Origin: Virgisporangium aliadipatigenens | GTDB lineage: Bacteria; Actinomycetota; Actinomycetes; Mycobacteriales; Micromonosporaceae | Assembly: GCF_016863615.1 (NCBI RefSeq) | Contig: NZ_BOPF01000024.1 | Span: 62,001 to 126,000, forward strand | Direction of reading: 5' to 3' | Length of the DNA stretch: 64,000 nt | Shown: positions 16,538-25,099 of the stretch, piece after piece | Numbering within the stretch: the stretch's first letter is position 1 | Layout of the letters: each line of letters starts with the position of its first letter | Notes under the pieces: model-generated | What the model was told of the DNA's origin: nothing | Databases searched by the model: none | What the model saw: the letters and a program-made list of their open reading frames with translations, nothing else | Translations under genes and position numbers: made by a program

Positions 16538-18916
16538 ATGAGGAAGGCGCGCGCGTTGCTGGGGCGGTTGGGAACCCTGCTGCTGTGCGCCGTCCTCGCC
16601 GGTGTGGTCGTCGCCGGGATGATCTTCCCGTTCCTGGCGCTTTCCGGCACCGCGTTGCGCACCGGCACGCAGAAGTTCGACGCGCTGCCGGCGGAGCTGA
16701 CCGTTCGCCGGCCGCCGCAGGCCAGCGAGGTGTACGCCGCCGACGGGACGACCCTGCTGGCCAGGTTCTTCGACGACAACCGGCGCGACATCCCGCTGGC
16801 CGACATGGGCGAACCGATCCAGTGGGCGATCATCGCCGCCGAGGACCAGAACTTCTACCGGCACAACGGCGTCGACGTGCGGGGCGTGGCCCGCGCCGCG
16901 GTGGCCAACCGCGCCGGCGCGCCGCTGCAGGGCGCCTCCACGATCACCATGCAGTTCGTGCGGATGTCCAGCACGTACACGCAGGAGGACCCGACCGCCG
17001 TCGTCGCGGCCACCGAGGACACCGGCATCCGCAAGGTGCGCGAGGCCCGCCTGGCCCGGGCGATCGAACGGAAGCTGAACAAGCAGCAGATCCTCGAGGG
17101 CTACCTGAACATGGCGCCGTTCGGCAACGGCACGTACGGGGTGCACACGGCGAGCCAGCTGTACTTCGGCAAGCGGCCGGCGGAGCTGACGATCGCCGAG
17201 GCGGCCTCGCTCGCCGCCATCGTGAAGTCGCCCTCCTACTACGACCCGCTCGTCCCCGAGGGCGCCCGCCACCTGCGCGAACGCCGCGACTGGGTGATCC
17301 GTCAGATGGTCGAGACGAAGTGGATCTCCCGGGCGCAGGGCGACCTGGAGAGCGCCGCCCCGGTGCAGGTCACCGGCCGGCGGCTGCCGGACAACTGCAC
17401 CGCGGCCGTCCCGAACCACTTCGGCTTCTTCTGCGACTGGTTCTACCGCTGGTGGCTGGCGCAGGACGGGTTCGGCGCCACGCCGTACGACCGGGAACGC
17501 CGCCTCAAGAGCGGCGGCTACCGCATCGTCACCACCCTCGACCCCGGCATCCAGAACGCCGCCCAGAAACGCGTGGAGGAGCATCTGCCCACCGGGCGTT
17601 CCGAGGCGCTCATGATCGCCGCCGTCGAGCCGCTCACCGGGCGGGTCCGGGCCCTGGCGACCAACCGCCGCTTCGAGGTGCCCGACGAGGCCCACCCGAA
17701 CGGCCCCTCCACCGACCCGCGCGCCGGCGGCCGTTCCGGCACCTACCCGGCGACGACGAATCCGCTGCTCACCGGCGGCGACGGCGTGCCGGGCTTCCAG
17801 GCGGGCTCGACGTTCAAGATGTTCACGCTGGTGGCCGCCCTGGAACAGGGCATCCCGCTGGCGAACGTGATCAATGCGAAGGAGCGGTACGAGTCGGCCT
17901 ACCGGGGTGCGCGCGGGGACGCGGCCTGCCCCGGCACCGACCGCTGGTGCCCCACGAACGACTCCGACGGCATGACCGGCCCGCAGACCGCCTGGTCGGC
18001 GTTCGGTCGCTCGGTCAACACGTACTTCGTGCCGCTGGAGGAACGCGTCGGCGCCGCCAAGGTGATCGACGTGGCGCGGCGGCTCGGGATCGAGTTCCGC
18101 GCCCAGGACGACCGGGCCCGGGCCGACGATCCGGCGCAGGCGAACGCCTGGGGCGCGTTCACGCTGGGCGTCTCCGCCACGACGCCGCTGGACCTGGCGT
18201 CGGCGTACGCGGCGCTCGCGGCCGACGGCCGGTACTGCGCGCCGGTGCCGGTGCAGGAGATCACCGGCCCGGACGGCGCCGTCCCCTTCGCGGCCCTGAA
18301 CTGCCGCGAAGCCGTCTCGGCCGACGTCGCCCGCGCGGCGATCGACGCGGCGCGCTGCCCGGTCGGCGACAGGAGCGCGTTCGACCAGTGCGACGGCGCC
18401 ACCGCCCGGGACGCCCGCAAGGTGGTGGGCGCGCCGATCGCGGGCAAGACCGGCACCACCGACGACGGGCGCAGCGCCGCCCTGGTGGTGACCACGCGCG
18501 AGCTGGCCGTCGCCGGCATCCTCGCCGACCCGGACCGGCCGCAGGGCGGCCCCGCGATGGACCACGCCGTCGTCAACCCGGCCGTCTACGAGACGCTCGC
18601 GGACGCGGTGCGCGGGCGGCAGCCGCTGGAGTTCCCGAAGCCGGGGGAGAAGCTGGTCTTCGGCGAGCGCAAGCCGGTGCCGGACGTGACCTGCCAGCCG
18701 GTCGAGGCGGCGACGGCGGCGCTGAAGACGGCCGGGTTCGCGGTCGAGCAGGAGCCGGTGCCGGTGCCGTCGCCCTGCCCGGCGGGGTCCGTCGCGTCCA
18801 CCACGCCGGCGGGCAAAGCCGTGGCGGGCGGGGTCGTGGTGCTGCGCATCAGCCGAGGCCCGGCACCGTCCACGACCTTCGGCCCGTCCTCCTCGCCCTC
18901 GTCGGGACCCGACTGA
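16538..18916 (+). CDS. Bifunctional class A penicillin-binding protein with PASTA domain
   Basis: 792 residues. One N-terminal membrane anchor (about 10-35) places it on the outer face. Transglycosylase (GT51): EDQNFYRHNG with catalytic Glu102, and GASTITMQ from 132. Transpeptidase: SxxK at Ser424-Lys427 (STFK), SxN at 492-494 (SVN), and KTGTT from 637. A single PASTA domain lies near 705-770, followed by a Ser/Pro tail. It polymerises and cross-links peptidoglycan. The start is taken as the ATG at 16538; a GTG lies 6 nt upstream in frame. Two Cys pairs in the transpeptidase region are unusual but need not affect activity. It is divergent from the giant kinase and convergent with the basic HTH gene. 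Confidence 0.93.
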   Translation: MRKARALLGRLGTLLLCAVLAGVVVAGMIFPFLALSGTALRTGTQKFDALPAELTVRRPPQASEVYAADGTTLLARFFDDNRRDIPLADMGEPIQWAIIAAEDQNFYRHNGVDVRGVARAAVANRAGAPLQGASTITMQFVRMSSTYTQEDPTAVVAATEDTGIRKVREARLARAIERKLNKQQILEGYLNMAPFGNGTYGVHTASQLYFGKRPAELTIAEAASLAAIVKSPSYYDPLVPEGARHLRERRDWVIRQMVETKWISRAQGDLESAAPVQVTGRRLPDNCTAAVPNHFGFFCDWFYRWWLAQDGFGATPYDRERRLKSGGYRIVTTLDPGIQNAAQKRVEEHLPTGRSEALMIAAVEPLTGRVRALATNRRFEVPDEAHPNGPSTDPRAGGRSGTYPATTNPLLTGGDGVPGFQAGSTFKMFTLVAALEQGIPLANVINAKERYESAYRGARGDAACPGTDRWCPTNDSDGMTGPQTAWSAFGRSVNTYFVPLEERVGAAKVIDVARRLGIEFRAQDDRARADDPAQANAWGAFTLGVSATTPLDLASAYAALAADGRYCAPVPVQEITGPDGAVPFAALNCREAVSADVARAAIDAARCPVGDRSAFDQCDGATARDARKVVGAPIAGKTGTTDDGRSAALVVTTRELAVAGILADPDRPQGGPAMDHAVVNPAVYETLADAVRGRQPLEFPKPGEKLVFGERKPVPDVTCQPVEAATAALKTAGFAVEQEPVPVPSPCPAGSVASTTPAGKAVAGGVVVLRISRGPAPSTTFGPSSSPSSGPD

Positions 18917-18925
18917 GCCGTGCGG

Positions 18926-19510
18926 CTACCTCGCCTCGATGAGGCCGAGGCCGCGGAGGCGGCGCAGCCAGCCGGTCGCCGTGTGGCGCGGGACGTCGAA
19001 GTGTTCGGCGAGGGCGGAGACCTTGCCGGTCTGCTCCCACGCGGCCACCACCTCGTCGGGGTCGGGCATCCGCCGGTAGGCGCGGCTGGTGCGGGCCTCC
19101 TCGACCGGCTCGGCCGCCTTCGCGCGGCCCCGGCCCCGACGGCGCGGGGTGGGCTTGGCTTCCACGACGGTGGCTTCCTCGGCGGCGCGCGAGCGGCGGC
19201 CACGACGTGGGCGCTCGGCCTCGGGCTCGGCGGCGGCGCGGGGGCGGCGGGCGCGGCGGGGTGGGAGGACCTCGGTGGGGGTCACGGTGTCGGCGGCGGC
19301 GGTCACCGCGGGCGCGGCGGGGGAGAGCGCGGCCATCAGGCCGGCGAGGTCGATGCTGGGCAGCTGGTGCGGCGTGAGCCCCTGTCCGGCGGCGGGCCGG
19401 ATGAGCAGTTCGGTGATGCGCGGCGTGCCGCCGGCCGTGTCCACCTGAATGGTGGTGTGGGCGCCCGACGAGTCGTCGTGGGGCGTGATCGTGAGGGTGT
19501 ATCCGCTCAT
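18926..19510 (-). CDS. Basic AT-hook/helix-turn-helix DNA-binding protein
   Basis: 194 residues. An N-terminal domain (about 1-60, beginning SGYTLTITPHDDS) is followed by an Ala/Arg-rich disordered linker carrying several RGR-type AT-hook-like cores (RRGRRSR, PRRRGRGRAK), and a C-terminal HTH (about 145-194: PDPDEVVAAWEQTGKVSALA, then DVPRHTATGWLRRLRGLG). The layout suggests a nucleoid-associated or global DNA-binding protein; this is inference. The ATG at 19510 is chosen over one 15 nt upstream because AAAGGAAA lies 5-6 nt before it. It has a long upstream region with a CRP-like site. Confidence 0.8.
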   Translation of the reverse strand: MSGYTLTITPHDDSSGAHTTIQVDTAGGTPRITELLIRPAAGQGLTPHQLPSIDLAGLMAALSPAAPAVTAAADTVTPTEVLPPRRARRPRAAAEPEAERPRRGRRSRAAEEATVVEAKPTPRRRGRGRAKAAEPVEEARTSRAYRRMPDPDEVVAAWEQTGKVSALAEHFDVPRHTATGWLRRLRGLGLIEAR

Positions 19511-19698
19511 GGAGTTTCCTTTCATGATCTTTGTAGTGTGCCATAGTCAGGCCGCTGACCTGCGCCGGGACGGTCCGGAGGGGTGCTGTTCGCGCATTCT
19601 CAATTGACCGCGGACAACGCTTTTCACCGCAGCCGGGGCATTTGTAGTTGATCACGCAATGTTCGTTCGGGCTGCCCTGTGTGGGGCGGTCGGCAGGC

Positions 19699-19714
19699 AG
19701 TGACGTGGGTCACA
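19699..19714. promoter_or_regulatory. CRP-like binding site
   Basis: AGTGACGTGGGTCACA matches the CRP/FNR-type pattern TGTGA-N6-TCACA at nine of ten positions. It is 190 bp upstream of the basic HTH gene and about 560 bp upstream of the conservon, so the former is the likelier target. Confidence 0.45.
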
Positions 19715-19953
19715 TGTAGAAATACTTCGATGTACTGTGACGCGCAGCGATGCACTCGTGTGCGCATCCGTGACGTTCGGGGCGGCCGCCGCTACGCCCC
19801 GCATCACCGGGTTGACCTAGCGTTCTGTCGATCGCGAAGGTGCGTCCGGCTCACGTTCGGGCCGCTCCGTCGCCCTGAGCGATATTGAAATCCGCCATCA
19901 CGTCATCCATCGATGGGTCGAATGGTCAGGTCGTTGCATCTGGGGGGACCCCA

Positions 19954-20082
19954 TTACCCGGAGATTCGAGTAAAGTCACCCGGGCGTCGGAGATCGTACT
20001 CATCGATCTCTCGACAATGCTCCGACCTCTGTAGTAGGTCACCGGCGTAAAGGGGTCGCATGAAAGTGGACGCGTCGGGCAT
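19954..20082 (-). CDS. Possible 42-residue small protein
   Basis: An ATG at 20082 is preceded by a perfect AGGAGG at 20090-20095 with 7-nt spacing, and the frame runs 42 codons to TAA. The peptide starts MPDASTFMRPLYAG and is charged in the second half. Against it, codon use is atypical (CTA, TTT, ACT, TGT) for this genome, and nothing similar is known to me. A second short frame overlaps it. It may be a leader peptide, a transferred small gene or chance. Confidence 0.3.
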   Translation of the reverse strand: MPDASTFMRPLYAGDLLQRSEHCREIDEYDLRRPGDFTRISG

Positions 20083-20175
20083 GTCGGATCCTCCTCCGGC
20101 AGCGCACGCGGCCCACCGTGGCCACCGAAGATCACCCTGAAACCCCGACGGGGGCGCGGCATATAGCACTCCAGA

Positions 20176-20200
20176 GCGCCATCGGCAGCTGCCGAGGCGC
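20176..20200. repeat. Near-perfect palindrome upstream of the conservon
   Basis: GCGCC and GGCGC flank a perfect 14-bp palindrome TCGGCAGCTGCCGA, with one bulged A on the left. It lies 77 bp before the sensor kinase start and could be an operator or a transcript hairpin. Confidence 0.5.
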
Positions 20201-20277
20201 TGCGGTCAATGCTGTCCGCACGCCATTTGCATTGACGTTCCTCGACGTGTCTTCTGCTGGGGAGTGACGCACCTACC

Positions 20278-22809
20278 ATGACTCGGGACCCCATGACTCG
20301 GGACAGCAACCCCGGCGAACGGACCCGCCTGGCCGGCCTGTCCCGGCTGCGCGGTCGGTTCTGGCGCCTGCGGGACCGCCGTATCCGCGTGAAGCTAGCG
20401 GTCATCCTCGCGCTACCCGTGCTCGCCGTCGTCGTGTTGACCGGCGTCGGCGTGGTCACCACCAACGCCGGCGCCGAGCGCGCCGACGACGCCCGCCGGA
20501 TGGTCGCCGTCGGCGGCGCCGGTGCCGAGCTGGTCGCCCTGTTGCAGCGCGAACGCGCCACCGCCGCGCTGGTCGCCGCGAGTCCCACCGGCAGCGCGGC
20601 CCTCGCCGACTACCGGCGCCTCGTCACCGCCACCGACAGCGGCATCGAACGCTTCCGCGCGGCCCTCGCCGCGGCCGAGCCCGGCGGTGCGGCGGCCGTT
20701 CTCGTGCGGCGCATCGAGCAGCAGCTCAACGACCTGCCGCAGCTGCGCCTCCAGGTGCAGGGCGACCAGTCCGCCCTCGCGAGCGTCGTGATCTTCCGGT
20801 ACCGCGCCGTCATCGCGGACCTGGTGAGCTACCGCGAGACGCTGAGTCAGCTCGGCGTCGACGTGCAGACCGCGACCAACCTGCGCGCCAACGCGGCCCT
20901 GACGCAGGCGATCGAGTCGTTGGGCCTGATGCAGGTGGCCGTCATCCGGGCCATCGACCCCGCGCGGCAGACCGCCCCGCCGCTGACTCCCGCGCTGCAG
21001 CAGGAGATCGTCGGCTCCGACACCGGGTTCGACGAGGCGTTCCTCGACTTCCGCAACCTGGCACCGGCGCAGTGGCAGGCCGAGCTGAACTCGCGGGTCG
21101 GCGGCACCGCGGTCGTCGACGCCGAACGCCTCCAGGGCATCGCCACCCGCCTGCTGCCCGGCAGTTCCGTGGACCTCGACGGGGCCAACGTCGGCACCTG
21201 GTCGGCGGCGATCGGGACCCGCATGGACCTGCTGCACGCGGTCGAGCAGACGTTCGACCGGCAACTGCTGCGGGACGTCACGAACGAGCGGGACGAGGCG
21301 CGCAACGAAGCGCTCACCATCGGTGGCGCTGTCGGCCTGCTGCTGCTGGTGATGCTCGCGATCGGCTGGTGGGTGACGCGGTCGTTGAGCCGTTCGCTGC
21401 ACCGGCTGCGCACCGGTGCCGAGGCGGTCGCCACGGAACGCCTGCCCAGCATGGTCGAGGAGCTCGGCGCCGAGAACGTCGACGAGCACACCATCCGCCG
21501 CCTGGAGGCCGAGGCCGCCGAGCCGATCGAGGTCGAGGGCGCCGACGAGGTGGGTCAGGTCGCCTCGGCGTTCAACAGCGTCAGCGCCGCCGCCGTGCGG
21601 ATCGCGGGCGAGCAGGCGGTCCTGCGCGCCTCGGTCAGCGGCATCTTCGTCTCCGTCTCGCGCCGGCTGCAGCGACGGGCCGACGTGATGATGCTCAGCC
21701 TCGACGGCCTCGAACGCGACGAGCAGGACCCGGAGCGCCTGCGCAAGCTCTTCGACCTGGACCACGTCGCCACGCTGATCCGGCGACTGATCGCCAACCT
21801 GCAGGTGCTCGCCGGCGGTCGCGCGGGCCGGCCGACGCCGACCCCGGTGTCGCTGCCGGACCTGCTGCGCGCGGCCGGCTCCGAGGTCGACGACTACCAG
21901 CGGGTCGAACTGGCCGACGTGGACGGCGGCGTGCGGATCACCCGCGACGCGGCCGAGGAACTGGTCCACCTGCTCGCCGAGCTGATCGACAACGCGGCGA
22001 AGTTCTCCCCGCCGGAGAAGCCCGTCGTCGTCGAGGGGCGGCACGTCGGCGACCGCCTGCACCTGCAGATCCGCGACAGCGGCATCGGCATGCGCGAGGC
22101 CGAGCTGAACGCCGCGCGGGACCGGATCGCCAACCCGCGCCGCATCGACCAGCGCACCACCCAGCAGATGGGCCTGCCCGTGGTGGGCGCCATCGCCGAA
22201 CGGCTCGGCATCACCGTGGACTTCCGCTCGGTGCCGGAGGAGGGCACGCGGGTCGACCTGACCGTGCCGTCGACGCTGTTCGTGCTCGGCGCGGGGGCCC
22301 GCGAGGCGCCCACGGAGGAGATCCTGCTGCCGGTCGACGGCAAGCGGACGGTTCCGGCGCCTGCGAAGAAGGCGCCCACCGCGCCGCGTTCGAAGCCGCC
22401 GCAGTGGCCGCCGGCGCAGCCCGCGCCGACCATGTCGCCGGTCAGCGTCGTCGACAGCCTGGAGTCCGTCGAGCCGGTCATCTTCGAGGAGATGCGGCGC
22501 TCGTGGGCGTTCCCCGAGGGAGAAGGCGAAAGCACGGCGGAGGGTGCCGCGCCGGTGGGGACCGGGTGGCAGGAGGCCGCGCGGGCGGCCGAAGCGGTCC
22601 GGTCCGCGACCGTCGAGGAGAAGACCAGGTCCGGACTGCCGGTCCGCGACCCCGGCAAGCGGGTGATCCCGCCGCCGGACCTGTCGGTGCAGCCCCAGGC
22701 GCCGATGAAGCGCAAGCCCGAGGACGTCCGCCGGCAGATGTCCGCGTTCCAGTCCGGTCTCGGCGCCGCCGGGCGCCGCACCAATCTCGTTCTGGTGGAG
22801 GAGAACTGA
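20278..22809 (+). CDS. Conservon sensor kinase (nitrate-sensor-like, CvnA type)
   Basis: 843 residues. Membrane segments near 39-61 and 344-364 bracket an extracytoplasmic helical sensing domain of the NIT (nitrate/nitrite sensor) type. A HAMP linker follows, then a phosphotransfer-like helix with LFDLDHVATLIRRLIANL and a HATPase_c domain with N-box ELIDNAAKFSPPEKP (about 567-580) and RDSGIGM. The C-terminal ~150 residues are Pro/Ala-rich. The DHVATxxRR motif is the form seen in actinobacterial conservon kinases in place of a classical H-box. Two start-like ATGs (20278, 20293) lie in a 12-bp direct repeat. It starts the cvnA-cvnB-cvnD-like operon. Confidence 0.9.
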   Translation: MTRDPMTRDSNPGERTRLAGLSRLRGRFWRLRDRRIRVKLAVILALPVLAVVVLTGVGVVTTNAGAERADDARRMVAVGGAGAELVALLQRERATAALVAASPTGSAALADYRRLVTATDSGIERFRAALAAAEPGGAAAVLVRRIEQQLNDLPQLRLQVQGDQSALASVVIFRYRAVIADLVSYRETLSQLGVDVQTATNLRANAALTQAIESLGLMQVAVIRAIDPARQTAPPLTPALQQEIVGSDTGFDEAFLDFRNLAPAQWQAELNSRVGGTAVVDAERLQGIATRLLPGSSVDLDGANVGTWSAAIGTRMDLLHAVEQTFDRQLLRDVTNERDEARNEALTIGGAVGLLLLVMLAIGWWVTRSLSRSLHRLRTGAEAVATERLPSMVEELGAENVDEHTIRRLEAEAAEPIEVEGADEVGQVASAFNSVSAAAVRIAGEQAVLRASVSGIFVSVSRRLQRRADVMMLSLDGLERDEQDPERLRKLFDLDHVATLIRRLIANLQVLAGGRAGRPTPTPVSLPDLLRAAGSEVDDYQRVELADVDGGVRITRDAAEELVHLLAELIDNAAKFSPPEKPVVVEGRHVGDRLHLQIRDSGIGMREAELNAARDRIANPRRIDQRTTQQMGLPVVGAIAERLGITVDFRSVPEEGTRVDLTVPSTLFVLGAGAREAPTEEILLPVDGKRTVPAPAKKAPTAPRSKPPQWPPAQPAPTMSPVSVVDSLESVEPVIFEEMRRSWAFPEGEGESTAEGAAPVGTGWQEAARAAEAVRSATVEEKTRSGLPVRDPGKRVIPPPDLSVQPQAPMKRKPEDVRRQMSAFQSGLGAAGRRTNLVLVEEN

Positions 22810-22811
22810 CG

Positions 22812-23222
22812 ATGAGCCAGCCCACGCGCCCCAACTGGGGGTACCTGCTGGACCGGCTGTGCAAGCAGGTCAGGGGGATCTCGCACGCGATCGCGGTCTC
22901 GGCCGACGGCCTGCTGATCGCCAAGAGCGAACGGCTGGCGCGCGACCACGCGGACCAGCTGTCGGCGTTCACCAGCGGCATGGCGAGCCTGACGCACGGG
23001 GCGGCCAGTCTCATGAACGCCGCACCGGTCGAGCAGACCGTGGTGGAGATGCACGGCGGGTTCGTGATCGTGATGGCGATCGGGGACGGTTCCGTGCTGA
23101 CGGTGCTGTCCACGAAGGACTGCGACATGGGCCAGGTCGCCTACGAGATGGCCATGCTGATCAACAGCGTGGGCGCGACGCTGACCCCGGCCGCGCGCCA
23201 GCCCGAGCCAGAACGGGTGTAG
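22812..23222 (+). CDS. Roadblock/LC7 domain protein (CvnB type)
   Basis: 136 residues, a single roadblock/LC7 fold: LLDRLCKQVRGISHAIAVSA, DGLLIAKSERL, then a second half with VVEMHGGFVIVMAIGDG and LTVLSTKDCDMGQVAYEMAML. Such proteins regulate the small GTPase encoded next to them, acting as a scaffold or GTPase-activating partner at the membrane. The gene begins 2 bp after the kinase stop and ends 3 bp before the GTPase, so the three are co-transcribed. The usual DUF742 gene that lies between CvnB and CvnD in Streptomyces conservons is absent here. Confidence 0.9.
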   Translation: MSQPTRPNWGYLLDRLCKQVRGISHAIAVSADGLLIAKSERLARDHADQLSAFTSGMASLTHGAASLMNAAPVEQTVVEMHGGFVIVMAIGDGSVLTVLSTKDCDMGQVAYEMAMLINSVGATLTPAARQPEPERV

Positions 23223-23225
23223 CCG

Positions 23226-23852
23226 ATGATCGCCATGGACGGCTGGGGAGACAGCGACCCGGACTCGTCCGAGTCCGAGCGGCGGGTGACCGCCGCCAAG
23301 ATCGTGGTCGCCGGTGGTTTCGGCGTGGGCAAGACGACGTTCGTGAGCGCGGTGTCGGAGATCGTGCCGCTGACCACGGAGGCGGTGATCACCTCGGCCA
23401 GCGTGGGGGTGGACGACATCAGCCTCCTGCCGGACAAGCGGACCACCACGGTGGCGATGGACTTCGGCCGCATCACCATCGACCGCGAGCTGATCCTGTA
23501 CCTGTTCGGCACGCCCGGTCAGGACAGGTTCTGGTACATGTGGGACGAACTGTGCAAGGGCGCGATCGGCGCGGTGGTCATGGCCGACACGCGCCGTCTC
23601 GACGACTGTTTCGCGTCGATCGACTACTTCGACAACCGCGGCCTTCCGTACGTGGTGCTGCTGAACGCGTTCCCGAACGCGCCGATGTACGACCACGACG
23701 AACTGCGCGAGGCGCTGCGGATCGTCCCCGGAACGCCGCTGCTCTCCTGCGACGCCCGCCGCAGGGGCGACGTGAAGCAGGCCCTGATCGGGCTGGTGGA
23801 GCACGTGCTCGACCTGCGCCGCCGGCGCGCCCCGAGCTTCATCACCCTGTAG
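23226..23852 (+). CDS. Small GTP-binding protein (CvnD/MglA-like)
   Basis: 208 residues. P-loop GGFGVGKTT at 30-38, a switch-type segment, and LFGTPGQDRFWYMWDELCKG carrying the G3 region as GTPGQ, as in conservon ATP/GTP-binding proteins. The G4 position reads LLNAFP rather than NKxD, so base specificity may be relaxed. A longer charged N-terminus (DSDPDSSESERR) precedes the core. It would cycle between nucleotide states under the roadblock protein and the kinase. A second ATG at 23235 is an alternative start. The next operon begins 46 bp downstream. Confidence 0.9.
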   Translation: MIAMDGWGDSDPDSSESERRVTAAKIVVAGGFGVGKTTFVSAVSEIVPLTTEAVITSASVGVDDISLLPDKRTTTVAMDFGRITIDRELILYLFGTPGQDRFWYMWDELCKGAIGAVVMADTRRLDDCFASIDYFDNRGLPYVVLLNAFPNAPMYDHDELREALRIVPGTPLLSCDARRRGDVKQALIGLVEHVLDLRRRRAPSFITL

Positions 23853-23898
23853 TTCCCCCCTCCTCGAGGCCCCCCTCGACTGCATCCTCAGGAGCATC

Positions 23899-25098
23899 AT
23901 GCATCGACGAACATCTTTCCGTGTCCTGGTCGCGGGAGCCGCGGCAACCATGCTGGCGCTGAGCGGCTGCGCCGGTTCCAGCCTCGGGGACGACGAGGGC
24001 GGCGCCGCGGAAGGCCCCGTCAACGTCGGGTTGATGATCCCGCTGTCGGGCCCGTACAAGGCCATCGGCGAGGATCTGGCCAAGGGGTGGGAGCTGTATC
24101 TGAGCACCCACGACGGCAAGTTCGGCGGCCGGAAGGTCAACACCATCCAGATCGACGAGGTGGACGGCCGGGCGGCCGCCCTCAACGGCGCCAAGAAGCT
24201 GGTGGAGAAGGACAACGTGGTGGCGATCGTCGGCGGCGTCACCGCGGACACCACCGAGTCCGTCAAGCAGTACGTCACCGAGAAGAAGGTGCCGTTCGTC
24301 GGCACCGGCGGCCGGCCGAGCACGCTGACCGACCTCTCGTACCTGTGGCACGCCTCGTGGCTCTCGGTCGAGCCCGGCCGCTCCGTCGCCGACTACATCC
24401 GCACGACCGTGAACGGTCCGGTGTACGCGATCGGCCCGGACTACCAGGGCGGCTACGACAACGTCAACGGCTTCGTGGAGGCGTTCAAGGCGGGCGGCGG
24501 CCAGCTCGCCAACAAGGACGGCAAGCCGAAGTGGACGCCGTGGCCGGCGACGAACAACTACCTGCCGTTCCTCAACGAGATCCAGGCCACCGGCGCCAAG
24601 GCGGTCTTCACCTTCTACGCCGGCACGCCGGCGATCGAGTTCGTGAAGCAGTACAAGGAGGCCGGCCTCCAGGGCAAGATCCCGCTGTACGCCTCGGGCT
24701 TCCTCACCGAGGGCCCCGTGCTGCAGGCCCAGGGTCCGGCCGCGGACGGGGTCCGTTCCGCGCTGAACTACGCCTCCAACCTCGACAACCCGGCCAACCG
24801 GGAGTTCGCGATGGCGTACCAGAAGCAGCACAACAACGCCCCCGACGTCTACAACGTCACCGCGTGGGACTCGGCCCTGATCCTGGACCGCGCGATCGGC
24901 GCCGCCGGCAAGAACGCCACGGCGGAGAAGGTCAACGCGGAGATCGGCAAGCTCGGCGCGATCAGCAGCCCGCGCGGCGACTGGCGCTTCGGCCAGAACC
25001 ACTCGCCGATCCAGCCGTGGTACCTGCGCGAGGTGCAGTTCGACGGCCGCGCGCGGGCCAACGTCCTGGTCCAGAACCTCGCGACCCTGGGGAGCTGA
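23899..25098 (+). CDS. Branched-chain amino-acid-type ABC substrate-binding lipoprotein
   Basis: 399 residues. Lipobox LSGC with the lipid Cys at residue 24, then an acidic linker and a periplasmic-binding type 1 (LivJ/UrtA-like) fold: NVGLMIPLSGPYKAIGEDLA, VDGRAAALNGAKKLVEKDNV, VAIVGGVTAD, VYNVTAWDSALILDRAI. It binds a solute outside the cell for the permeases encoded downstream. The ligand, probably an amino acid, urea or similar, cannot be read from sequence. RBS AGGAG lies 6 nt before the ATG. It is 1 bp before the embedded methyltransferase gene, so the operon continues. Confidence 0.9.
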   Translation: MHRRTSFRVLVAGAAATMLALSGCAGSSLGDDEGGAAEGPVNVGLMIPLSGPYKAIGEDLAKGWELYLSTHDGKFGGRKVNTIQIDEVDGRAAALNGAKKLVEKDNVVAIVGGVTADTTESVKQYVTEKKVPFVGTGGRPSTLTDLSYLWHASWLSVEPGRSVADYIRTTVNGPVYAIGPDYQGGYDNVNGFVEAFKAGGGQLANKDGKPKWTPWPATNNYLPFLNEIQATGAKAVFTFYAGTPAIEFVKQYKEAGLQGKIPLYASGFLTEGPVLQAQGPAADGVRSALNYASNLDNPANREFAMAYQKQHNNAPDVYNVTAWDSALILDRAIGAAGKNATAEKVNAEIGKLGAISSPRGDWRFGQNHSPIQPWYLREVQFDGRARANVLVQNLATLGS

Positions 25099-25099
25099 C

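Larger units (their letters stand above)
19511..20277. other. 767-bp intergenic region between divergent genes
   Basis: The only stretch over 300 bp without a confident gene. It holds a CRP-like site (19699-19714), a possible small ORF on the minus strand (19954-20082), and a near-perfect palindrome (20176-20200). Base composition is visibly less GC-rich than the flanking genes. A longer open frame at 19679-19888 (+) has poor codon use and no ribosome site, and I do not call it. Confidence 0.7.

Noticed and set aside
12990-16541. A 1183-codon open frame on the plus strand, antisense to the giant kinase
   Set aside because: It lacks any domain pattern, is rich in Arg/Gly/Gln, and mirrors the high-GC third positions of the real minus-strand gene.
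19679-19888. A 69-codon plus-strand frame in the long intergenic region
   Set aside because: Cys/Arg-rich translation, no ribosome site or -10 element, and it runs next to the CRP-like site.
19926-20588. A 220-codon minus-strand frame across the conservon start
   Set aside because: Overlaps the well-supported sensor kinase and shows no domain; only the inner 42-codon frame has a ribosome site.
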